Positions 12,638 to 22,030 of a stretch of 64,000 nucleotides of DNA are shown here, in pieces. The stretch covers positions 868,001 through 932,000 of the forward strand of contig MU385713.1 of the NCBI GenBank assembly GCA_022497155.1, given 5' to 3'. The notes beneath the pieces were generated by a model, which made no database searches, was not told where the DNA came from, and saw only the letters and a program-made list of their open reading frames with translations. The position numbers and the translations under genes were made by a program. Each line of letters starts with the position of its first letter. The first letter of the stretch is position 1. The DNA is from Whalleya microplaca (lineage: Eukaryota > Ascomycota > Sordariomycetes > Xylariales > Xylariaceae).

Positions 12638-13211
12638 CTAGCGGCAGACCCAGTAGCCGTCTGATGTTTTACGATCTGCCTTCTTGTTGCATCGGCGCAC
12701 GCATCTTACTCTCGTCCACGCCCCATCCTTTTTAAATGTATAATCTAAGGGGTTGCAGCCGCGAACCGGCATATCGCCTAGAAAATCCCCCGTGCAAGCG
12801 CCTCCGTTCTTCGTTTTCCCGGTGTATCCCTGCCACTTTTGTTCGTCATCGTCCTGCGTCGCGAGATATACCGAGTGAGTTTTGTCGTCCACTAGCAGCA
12901 ATGGGAGGTTAGTATTGCGTTCCTTTCAGGGATTCAGCGAGTACATGGTCGTTACGACGTGTTTGCTGTCTACGACTCCCAAATATACTCTAATATTGAA
13001 ATCCTTGCTTGTTGTGTTGAATGGAAGGGGCCAAGAAGGAGGCAACTAAATTTAAACATAGCTTACTGGTGATGTCTCTGGTAACAAAACAGCTATGCGC
13101 ATATGTTATATAATTGCAATCTGCCGAAGCATACTCGTCTGCCTTGAGGCAAGTCTGTGTGGTTATCGCCGCGAAGCTGAGGATGGCAGCGGCGAACGTT
13201 GTGGAGTGCAT
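12638..13211 (-). CDS. Small secreted cysteine-containing protein (effector candidate)
   Basis: Not recognised. The model has two exons, 13211-13067 and 12891-12638. The 175-bp intron has donor GTAAGC and a perfect TACTAAC branch site 15 nt before the CTGCTAG acceptor. The product is 132 aa. The N-terminus (MHSTTFAAAILSFAAITTQT) is hydrophobic and reads as a signal peptide. The mature part has about eight Cys and many charged residues, ending in RCVRRCNKKADRKTSDGYWVCR. Length, secretion signal and Cys content are typical of fungal small secreted proteins and effector candidates. The intron is long for this genome. A three-exon split was tried but gave no consistent phase, so a missed mini-exon or decay remains possible. 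It sits alone between gene-free regions about 500 bp from a retroelement, a common setting for effectors. Confidence 0.5.
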
Positions 13212-13675
13212 GGCGATAGCTCAAAGATGAAGACCGACTGATATTCACAGTTAGAGGGTTTGCATGAGAAGGAAGTTAAGAGGAACATATATGTGAGAAT
13301 TGGATGGAGTCGCCAAGTGGCGATCAACCGACTTAGTATCAATGTTTACCTATGAAAAATGTTCATCTGAAAATAAGGTCCAAAGTTGTTGAATCCTTTT
13401 ATCGATCGAGAAACAAAGGATCATATCGAGGTGGAGCTGGCCTGCCCATGCAATCCTAGGCGTTGGCTATCTTTAGCTAGCCATCCCTACATCTGCCTAC
13501 CTATGAAGTAATTTTCTATCCTCTGGAACTGAAATGTCTGTAGTCACTAAGGTATTATTAATTTTTGGTTTATTCAAAACACTATCATCATCATTTGTTG
13601 AATATATCGAGAATGACCAGGTACTTGTGTTAACGTGTGCTATCAGTACACCCTGCTGCAACGACATGGCAATAC
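13212..13675. other. Gene-free stretch before the miniature retroelement
   Basis: It contains the likely promoter of the small secreted protein gene. No supported gene was seen. Confidence 0.4.
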
Positions 13676-13680
13676 AAAAA

Positions 13681-13741
13681 TGTCGCGGGATATATCAGGC
13701 GTTATTGCTATGCTAGCAATAACGGCGTCGTTTTTGCGATA
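13681..13741 (+). repeat. 5' LTR of the TRIM element
   Basis: This 61-bp repeat contains a hairpin at 13701-13723: GTTATTGCTA, loop TGC, TAGCAATAAC. It shares 59 of 61 positions with the 3' copy. Confidence 0.85.
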
Positions 13742-14020
13742 GTTATGAGCCCGGTTCGCGTATGGGTCCGTTGCGTTCAATTCTAAGCAATTACGCTAAC
13801 ACTCGTATCAAACATGTTTCCTGTACGAGACCTTACCGGAAGCTCAGGGTTCGATGCTAGTTTGTGACGATGGTTTTCCGTACGTCTAGATCGGGCTAGT
13901 GGCGCGGCTGTTGGATCAGGGTATACTTTACCTATTGAGCCAGCTGTAATAGGGTTATCCCGCTGGTAAAGAGATCGCGAGGATTCAGATTCAGCCTATT
14001 GAGCCAAAATCTGGGGGTTG

Positions 14021-14081
14021 TGTCGCGGGATATATCAGGCGTTATTGCTGTGCTAGCAATAACGGCGTCGTTTTTGCGACA
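14021..14081 (+). repeat. 3' LTR of the TRIM element
   Basis: Same 61-bp unit ending in GCGACA. The hairpin at 14041-14063 is kept, with a G opposite T at the loop-closing pair. Confidence 0.85.
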
Positions 14082-14086
14082 AAAAA

Positions 14087-15307
14087 TCTTGTAGGGCTAA
14101 GAGGCTAACTAATGGATCCTTAAAATAGATAGTCAAGACTGGACTGGTGATCTTATATATGCAGCATTCTGCAGCTGCCTGGCAGGGCCGCCTGCAAGAA
14201 TATCAAGAATTCAACCCAGAGATTTCACTGATTGATAAGATAATTGAACCGGATGCCTGAGAATGGAATCTAGTACCAGAACGGCAATTTCGGGCACTGC
14301 AGAACTCAGCAGAGCGTAGGGAGTAGCCGAGCCACTAACTAACTAGATTCGAACTTGTGGGGTCGACTGCATTTACATAGCATTACTTAAGAGGTTGGGA
14401 TTGCCTAATCAAAGATCACTGTAGGGAAAACGTAAGTTTCATAGTGGACTGTAGAAAGAAACTATTGATATTTGTACCATGAGAAGTTAGGATTCGACGG
14501 AGAACAACGACGGTCATACAAGAAGATGAATGACCCAAGAACTTCCTGTGCAATAAGCCTCGTATACATACAAGTAAATGCACTCACCCATAAAGCATTC
14601 TTTGGGCTGACGGGATCTAATACTTTGCTAGGAAGTAGAAGTCCGTCGTGAGCACAACGAGGTTGTGTCAACTGACATACTACTGTCTGTGGCAGAATAG
14701 TGATGACACCTGGGTAAATTTTTACTACCCGTCTCGTATACATAGTAGAAGAGTAAAGTACGACTACTATTAAGTATTCTATAATAAGATTAGTAGTACA
14801 TATAAACGAGTCCTTATAATCGTTCATATAATGTTAAGGCGAGCACGTTAACCTTAATCATTATTTAAGGAACTTTTTTATAGTTGTATTAAACACGTCA
14901 TAAGATAAATGATTTATTATAGGATACGAAGGACAAGAGCGCTGACACGGAAGATGCCGTAGGACTAGCTACATAGTATAAACGCGAAGGAATCTCGCCA
15001 ACGGGTGTATCCGTTTTGTGGAAATTATTAGCATTTATTATTGTGAGTTAGGAAATAATACATTATGTGAATGATCGCCCTGTATCGAGAATGTAGGAAA
15101 TGTCTTATAGTAGTAGGTTCATCGAACCTTCTGCCTGTAACCAGTATCCCATGAGGTAGTAGTTTCCAGCATGTAGGTACAATATACAAAGGTAACCTAC
15201 CTCCCTACCTAGTACCCAAATCTTATAGGTATGACCAATGACACTCGAAGTATTTCCTTCATTCGACGTAAAATGCCTTTCAAGACACGACCTAATCCAA
15301 ATTTCCT
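14087..15307. other. Gene-free, AT-leaning stretch
   Basis: The frame at 14462-14827 (minus) has no recognisable domain. The segment 14740-15070 is AT-rich and may be an old degraded repeat. The part nearest 15307 is probably the 3' flank of the next gene. Confidence 0.4.
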
Positions 15308-16860
15308 TCAAACCCACCGATGGGACGATCGAGCTACTGTATCTAGCTCAATGCTAGGGCTCTCATTATCTTCTCTGTCTGTAAAGTGGACGTGAGCCTC
15401 TTCCACGGTCGTGATCTGATGACTAGTACTAGATGTATTAAGGGCAGCCTTGTCGCTCTCTGAGCCTGTGGACTTGGATTGTCGCTTGGTCGATGACGTC
15501 ATCAATATTGCTGTCGCATTGCTCTTCTCACGAGTCTTGGTGATGATCTCTCGCGACTTGTGTCGGATCTGCGCGACAGGACAGCCGGTGCGCCCATTTG
15601 TCCCTGTCGCTTCGCGGATCAATGCCCGGAGCACCGGAATCGACGCCGCCATTATTGTGGTGGCAATCTCTGCCACAGACCATATTGATAGGTCAAATAG
15701 ATCATCTAATGAGAGTTTGATCAGCTGCCAAAATCTACATAACGAATGCGATGTGGCTTTTGCTCACTAGTGAGGTTGTCGCTCATTAGAACTCTGAGCT
15801 TTGTACACTTCACGATTGCCGTCACACCAGCGCTATAACACTGTAAGACGATGGGTCAAATTCTTTCGAGACCACCAGACTTACAAGACACCCATACTCA
15901 TCGCGACAGAAATGCCGATCTTCTCGCTCGTTTGCATTTGCAGCTTGATTATGATGGACCACGGAAGAAGAGCAAGAACAAAATCCATAAGCGCAGAATA
16001 CGCTGACAAAGAGATGCTATTAGTCTATGCACAACTATTCCGTGATTTGTAGACATACCGCAGCCAAAAATAGTGACCCCGAGGATGGTTTCCTTGTTCA
16101 AGCAAGTTCCCTCAGTCTGTGGTTCCCACACCTTTCTGAACGGTCGACATTGAGCCCATCGAAGGATCACGCTGATAGAGACGATGACATTCATAGATAC
16201 GATGATAGCCCAGAGCGCAATTTTGATCTTAGGCTTAGCGATCCTGAGCAATGTGAATGCAAATGATGTCTTACTCCATGCTGCGCTAAGCGAGAAGAGA
16301 GTTCCCATCTATAACAGTCAGTGTGAGCAGTGTATTATGTACGTTGTCTGAACCATTTGAAGACGTTTCTTGAGAAAGTTGGGGGCTCGTGAAGAGAATG
16401 GCACTATGGCTAAGATAGAGGTATGTTGTTTTTGTATTGAAATGTAAAGGGAATCGTAAGACAGTAGAGACATAAGATCCTGAATGTTACATACAATGAA
16501 GTTAAGGAGTGTAATTCCGTCTGGCTTCGATTTGCTCATATCCATCTCGTCAAGCCCACCAAATACCACATATATACTGATACTCGAGAGTATGCCAGAG
16601 GTAAGAACGATAACCTAACGATAATCAACACTGGTTAGATGGATCTTCTCATTGTGTCTATATGGCCTATAACTAACCCATGACACTATCAATAGCCAGT
16701 CATCATACCAGAGGCCTTTTCTTCTCTTATATTTGCAGAATACCCGAAGGAGAAGAAACGCTGTAGCCAGAGCTATTAGTACCCATATGATAGCGTTCGT
16801 TCTGTGGCCGACATGGGGTATCAATGGAGCGTCTGGTAAATTTGCCTCTGCCCCAGCCAT
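15308..16860 (-). CDS. Fungal rhodopsin-like seven-helix integral membrane protein (Pth11-related family)
   Basis: Putative plasma-membrane receptor-like protein of the large fungal rhodopsin/Pth11-type family; the ligand is unknown. Exons on the minus strand are 16860-16678, 16614-16495, 16308-16059, 16002-15885, 15832-15768 and 15705-15308. Introns are 63, 186, 56, 52 and 62 bp, all GT..AG with consistent phase, giving 377 aa. Hydrophobic helices include TNAIIWVLIALATAFLLL, WAIIVSMNVIVSISVIL and MDFVLALLPWSIIIKL. The family signatures AAWSKTSFAFTLLRI, WAQCRPFRKVWEP and EIATTIMAASIPVLRALIRE are present. Helix 1 is followed by KYKRRKGLWYDDWLL, as in the family. The Ser/Thr-rich cytoplasmic tail is about 100 residues. 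No CFEM domain precedes helix 1. Intron 2 is three times longer than the rest and could hide a missed short exon between helices 2 and 3. Confidence 0.85.
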
Positions 16861-18997
16861 TTGGTTCAAGTTGTGATCTTGCTCGCGTTTTCAATTGAGG
16901 ATGGAACTTGGCCTGGAATGAGATGCTCGACAGGTGGATAAGTGGACTTGGGAACCAGACTTCATACCATCTTAGAACGATAGAGATTGTTGAGAGATTT
17001 TACGGAATCCCGAAAGATAAAATTACCCTGGGCAAGACGTCACACACGATATGAATGAGGATCAGAGTTGTATAACGCGAACAGGCGAACTTCCTAGACG
17101 AAAACACGCAGGTGGTATGATGATAGACTGGGAGCTGCATAATCCTTCGATGACCCCCGTTACCGTCTTGTCCAGCCCGGCTCTCACTGTTTCCCATGTA
17201 GGTGAGGGAGCAGTATACTGAACTAGAATCTAAATCGCATATCGTAATATTGGTACTACAATGTTGTCTTGTCTAATACAAAGTTAAAAGGGTGAAGGCT
17301 CCGTCTACGATGATGACTGGCTACGAACGCTAAGGACGCCGATTGAAGATGAGAACTGCTTGCCCACGCGAAGTTTTCCCAACGCGAAGGATGACTTATC
17401 AACATGGATTGAAGGCAAGAACCCCACAAAATCCGTCATATTAAATCTGCTATATGATATGCCACAAGAAAACTACAGCTTCTGTAAGTGATTACGACAG
17501 TAAGTATCTAAATAAAAGCAAGCGCTTGCCCCTCAACACTGTCTGCCTGTCTCAAACATGGGAAAATCGGCCAATAGAGAGCCTTTCTACTCTTAGAAGT
17601 ACTATCACCAATATTGCTATAAGATTATCTTTTTCTTGTATGACAAACAGGTATGGAATAGGTGCTCTCATTTTTAGACTTAGCTCTCTTCAGTACTCGG
17701 GTATCTTAATGAACAGACCTTGGCGATGCACGCAACATCGGTAGCCCAACCAATACCTGCTATGGAATGTATTGATCTTTGCAAGGATCCGAGAAGCCAC
17801 TGGTGTTGATTGGCTGGTGGCTAGTGGTATCGCACTATGTGTTTCAATGGATGCTGAGTACTCTTCGGGGCCGAGGCTTATGCAAGCTGCCTTAAACGGG
17901 TGGTAATGCAAGGGGGCGAAGTTGAGATTACCAATTCGATGCAACTCTTTGGCATCGTTACCTTTCTCGGTGAGCCATAAAAGAATAGCAGATATGACGT
18001 GGTCTTTGGATGTCTTCTTGAGTATACTAGAAAACGTGTTGACTGATTATTTATATAATACTAAAGCCTAACGTCCTTTGTATAGCAGGAACAGTATAGC
18101 GTTGTCTCTATCTTGATAACATATTGCCATATTAAGTTGGCATTATATCATAGTGCTCACATCAACATCTATCAAGATTGGTCACCATTTTTCTATAAAC
18201 AATTACCTGGTAATTGTTGATATGTAAGATGATGAAAGCAAGATTCTAGGAATTGTATATCTGGTGACCTTGTAGTCTAGCGCGGGCGAGATCAAGTGTG
18301 CTGAATCTAAAAGGATTTGAATTAGCGGGATTTCTACTAATTTGATATGACAACGAAGTGCACCATGTTGTATTATAATCTAGTTATAATGAACGCCGTA
18401 CCATCTCTTCGGACAGTGTAATATTTTACTTTAATGTGAGATGAAATTATGAATTCATGCTGAAGAAACCAACCTAGTTTATAATCCTAAATCTTTTCAT
18501 CCCTTTAGTTGGCACTCTTGTTCTAGTGCAGGGACTACCATATAAGTACCAGGAGGGCTGGCAATGTGGCAATGTAGGAATATAACTGATGAAAAATGAA
18601 ATAATATTTTAAGAAATATGACGACAATACTGCAGACAAGTTCTAATGTAAGAACTGTTATAATGAGGCTTAGAAGTAACCAACAGCTAGCTGGTTTCAT
18701 GGTGTGGCTTTTACTTTTGTGAGGCATCCTAATGCGATACAAAAGATAAGTTGAAAGCTGGGATAATAGTAGATATCTATATGATGTCGTCTCGTCTTAT
18801 TAGGTTTGCACTTATTTGTGGGCTCGCATGTTTTGAATCTTTTGATAGCACTATATTGTTCAGTCTCTTTTATTAATCTTATATGATTTTATGTTCATTC
18901 TTCACATACGAGTAGGTACTTTACAATGCCACTAGAGTAACCACGTCTTAGGAATTGGCTAGATCTAGCCACTTTCTTATGTTCAATCTGTGCTAAT
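16861..18997. other. Gene-poor stretch with a possible gene remnant
   Basis: It includes the promoter of the membrane protein gene. Frames are short. A minus-strand open stretch at about 17690-18027 reads like protein and is listed separately. The segment 18030-18900 is AT-leaning and has no feature I can support. Confidence 0.4.
17690..18027 (-). pseudogene. Possible gene fragment, family unknown
   Basis: The minus strand stays open upstream of the first ATG and reads SKDHVISAILLWLTEKGND, then KELHRIGNLNFAPLHYHP. An acceptor-like TTTTCTAG precedes it at about 18028-18035. The composition looks coding rather than random. I recognise no family and cannot find neighbouring exons, so it may be a decayed exon. 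Confidence 0.2.
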
Positions 18998-20353
18998 TTA
19001 TCTCTTTCTCTTCAGCTGTGCACGAAATAGCCGGTGCGCTCGCTCATGGCTAGCTCCATGTGATTGTAGTAACCGAACAATATCCTGTCTCTTTGCCTTC
19101 TCCGCCAGCTGTAGAGCAGTCACCCCTGCTCCATCTTCAGCATTCACTGCTATGCTACCGGGACTAAGAAGGGCTCTAATCACGTCCAATCGGATAACCG
19201 AGCTCTGTAAGGCAAGATGCAAGTATGTACAAGGTGTCGGCACCTCCACATTCCGAGTATCACCCTCGCCACTATGAGAGGGTACAGAGAAAGAAGAAAC
19301 GTAATTGACAGTTGCGACGTCAATAAGCTGACTATTGAAGAACAATTTGATGGTTTCTTGGGCGGAATCTTGGTAGAATAGTGACTAAGCAAAGATTTGT
19401 CCGGTGGCTTCTATCTTTGTGTCGAGCTGGCACAGAGAATCAAGCACAGCTCTAGTCACGGGTAAAAATCCATCGTGGATGGGAGCCATCGCTAGCGACT
19501 CGATTGTTGAAGGATCCGCCGGGGTCAAGTCGGTCTTATCCACAAGGAAGCAAGCATTGGCAATGCAACCATGAGCGATAGCCCAGTTCAGTGCTTTTCT
19601 GCCCTCTATATCTTCAATATCGGCATCAAGTTCACCATGCTGTAATAATATCTCGAGAAGTTCTTTATTGACTTTGTTTGCAGCTGCGAAATGTAGAACT
19701 GAAAACCCGCCCGTGTATGCGAGAGTATCTTTGAGGATTCTGGGGTTCAAGTGGGATTGATTGTCCAGCAATATCTGAACAACAGATTTCATTCCAGCCA
19801 ATGCGGCGAGATAGACCGACCTCAATGGCCACACACCTTTCGGAGCTAATAGCTCCGCAATAGCCTGATGGCGGAAAGCAATAGCAATGGTGAGAGTATT
19901 GTGGGTGAAGGATTCCCAACTGTTGCAAATATGCCTCCTCTCGGTGCAGAAATCACGGCGCAAAGTTACACCAGCGATAACAGGGAATTCACCCCTGCTG
20001 ACATATCTTGTTGAAAAGTCCGAGTTCTCGGTAGAAGTGAAATAGACTGAGCCGGCATTAACCATCGTGATGTATCCAGGCCAGCTTTTCGATGCTGCCT
20101 CGAGACATCTTCTAGTGGTATCCACATCTCCAACTCTAGCTGCCCAAGGCAGTATGGCTTTATATCTTGGACGGGAACGATGCTTACCACGTTTTGCTGC
20201 CAACACATCCGCTTTATAAACCAACGACCTGAGCAGATCAGACATGCGCTGGCAAGTACAAGACAGGGCCCAGATGGTGCGAGGGCTATCGAGCATGAAA
20301 TATCTAGCCATATACCAGAGGATGTCATCAGGGAGTCGCTGAAGGCTCGCCAT
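18998..20353 (-). CDS. F-box/ankyrin-repeat protein, frame broken by an in-frame TAG (possible pseudogene)
   Basis: Probably a substrate-recognition subunit of an SCF-type ubiquitin ligase, if functional. The ATG at 20353 starts an F-box (LPDDILWYMARYFML, WALSCTCQRMSDLL, residues 5-45). Ankyrin-like helical pairs follow: VYLAALAGMKSVVQILLDN, SVLHFAAANKVNKELLEILLQHG, GRKALNWAIAHG. The frame meets TAG at 19385-19387, after 322 residues. It then continues in the same frame to 18998 with further ankyrin sequence (TYLHLALQSS, VTALQLAEKAKRQDIVRLLQSHG), which would make 451 residues. A CAG-to-TAG transition would explain it. Alternatively a weak intron ending at CTTTGCTTAG would remove the stop, but I find no good donor at matching phase; GTGACT at about 19457 is the best. 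Confidence 0.65.
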
Positions 20354-20808
20354 GTTGGAAGAATGACAGGCTCGATTCCAGATACCTAGATCCCTGACTT
20401 GGATTGACAGTGGTAAAAAAATTGGGCGCGTAATTCTCTTGGTGTAGTTCTGTGGCGTCTTTTCCAGTCTACAGCAAGGTATGAGTCGCGTTAATGAGTG
20501 CAGAATAGCGGTGCCTAGCTATATTCCACCAGGAGTGCGGGACGAGATGACTTCTGACCTTAGTATGGTAGAATAGGGGCTTTATATGTAAGACTTCATA
20601 GAGATGCTTGAAGAGTTGGAAGTAGCTGACAATTAACTTTTAAGTCTACATAGAAAATGATTAGAAGAATCAATAGATTTTAAGATGCGGTGTACTGTTG
20701 CAATACTGGTTTGATTGTATGTAATATGGCAGGGGTGGGTGCTGCCTTGACAGCTTGACTCACAACCCCCTGCTACAATAGAGGATCGCAGCAATGTAGG
20801 TCCCATTC
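20354..20808. other. Upstream flank of the F-box gene
   Basis: It holds the probable promoter of the F-box gene. No other feature was seen. Confidence 0.4.
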
Positions 20809-21314
20809 GTACTAGCGTTGGCTAATTCGCCTCCTCACGCCCAAAGGGCGTTGCGCTTTAATTAGTAAAGATCCCTAGTAATTCGTCACACTAGTAGATA
20901 CATGACTTTGTTAATAATCTGTTAATAACTTTATGTAGCTTTAGGTAGTTGAATATTTCCTGTAACTTTAATACGTTTCGGCTTGCTAATCTTTTAAGCA
21001 AAATGTGAATCGACGGCTATAAGGGATTTATACCTGCTGAGACTACTATAAGTATAGTGGTTCTATCTATTAAGTCCCCTATAAATACAGAAGGTATTAC
21101 TTTCTGGAGTATCTTTTTTTGTAATAGTTAAATCTCAAATTATTGTTATACTGGGACTATTTACAGTTTGGAAGCTACCTCAATATATATGCAATTTACA
21201 CTCAAATCTAAGTAGCTTGAGAACCCCAGTTATTTTCCCAATTACTAGGGATCTTTACTAATTAAAGCGCAACGCCCTTTGGGCGTGAGGAGGCGAATTA
21301 GCCAACGCTAGTAC
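20809..21314. mobile_element. MITE-like TIR element, copy 1 (506 bp)
   Basis: A 75-bp inverted repeat, identical over at least 74 bp, bounds the element at 20809-20883 and 21240-21314. It starts GTACTAGCGTTGGCTAATTC. The TA near each end fits a TA target duplication, as in Tc1/mariner-type MITEs. Each arm contains a small palindrome, ACGCCC-AAA-GGGCGT (20837-20851; mirrored at 21272-21286). The 356-bp interior is AT-rich and non-coding. Confidence 0.8.
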
Positions 21315-21698
21315 GCGTTATCACGTGTGTATGGCTTCGGAGCAATTAGGTACTTATTGTGAGCCCTTGGAAATTAGACAGGATTTGATTGGCCCCATAT
21401 CTTTCCACTTAAGTTTGTATACCTATTGGAATATATTATAGGGCAACCAGCAGCCCTCTCCACTCTATCAAAGGGGTTTGCCGATCAGAGAACGCATAGA
21501 CCATTCTATATATATCCCCGCCTCTTGTGGCTCTAGCCCCCAGTACTGTAAACTAACTTCGTATGATGATGGCTGTGTTTGGATGACTTCCATAGGTTCC
21601 AACACGGTTACAACACCTGCAACAATTATAAGCTTCCAAAGTACTTAGTAGCTAATCAAGTCAAGTTGTGAGTACCATTAATCAATAGATCACTGGCA
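21315..21698. other. Spacer between two related MITEs
   Basis: Nothing supported is seen here. Confidence 0.4.
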
Positions 21699-22030
21699 TA
21701 CTTGCTATGGCTAATTCGCCTCCTCACGACTTTTGGACGTTACGCTTTGACGAGTAAAGAACCTATATAATATAAAAATTCCGACGTATATCGGTGGAGT
21801 ATACAGATGACTTGACTTTCTATATAACTTATTATGTAAGTCGAAGTATTTTTGTTGCGTACGATCACGTATATAAAACAATAAAATATACATTTAATAG
21901 ATCTACATTAATCTATTAGTATTTAAAGTAGTAGCAGATATATATCAGAAATTTTATGTTATATAAGATCTTTACTAATTAAAGCGCAACGCCTAACAGG
22001 CGTAAGGAGGCGAATTAGCTATAGCAAGTA
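21699..22030. mobile_element. MITE-like TIR element, copy 2 (332 bp), diverged
   Basis: The arms TACTTGCTATGGCTAATTC (left) and, reversed, TACTTGCTATAGCTAATTC (right) continue into CGCCTCCT and into the same GCGCTTTAATTAGTAAAGATC block as copy 1. The left arm is more degraded. The interior is shorter than in copy 1, very AT-rich and non-coding. The right arm keeps a palindrome ACGCCT-AAC-AGGCGT at 21989-22003. Confidence 0.7.

Larger units (their letters stand above)
13681..14081 (+). mobile_element. Terminal-repeat retrotransposon in miniature (TRIM), 401 bp, copia-like primer site
   Basis: Two direct repeats of 61 bp, at 13681-13741 and 14021-14081, differ at two positions, both transitions. 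Each begins TGTCGC; the 3' copy ends GCGACA and the 5' copy GCGATA, the TG..CA ends expected of LTRs. The whole is flanked by AAAAA at 13676-13680 and 14082-14086, a 5-bp target-site duplication. Directly after the 5' LTR is GTTATGAGCCC (13742-13752), which is complementary to GGGCTCATAAC of the initiator-Met tRNA anticodon arm. This is the half-tRNA primer arrangement known from Ty5 and copia. A G-run (CTGGGGGTTG) lies just before the 3' LTR in the polypurine-tract position. The 279-bp interior has no coding capacity, so the element is non-autonomous. Confidence 0.85.

Noticed and set aside
14462..14827. 121-aa minus-strand frame
   Set aside because: No domain or signal peptide; composition fits chance.
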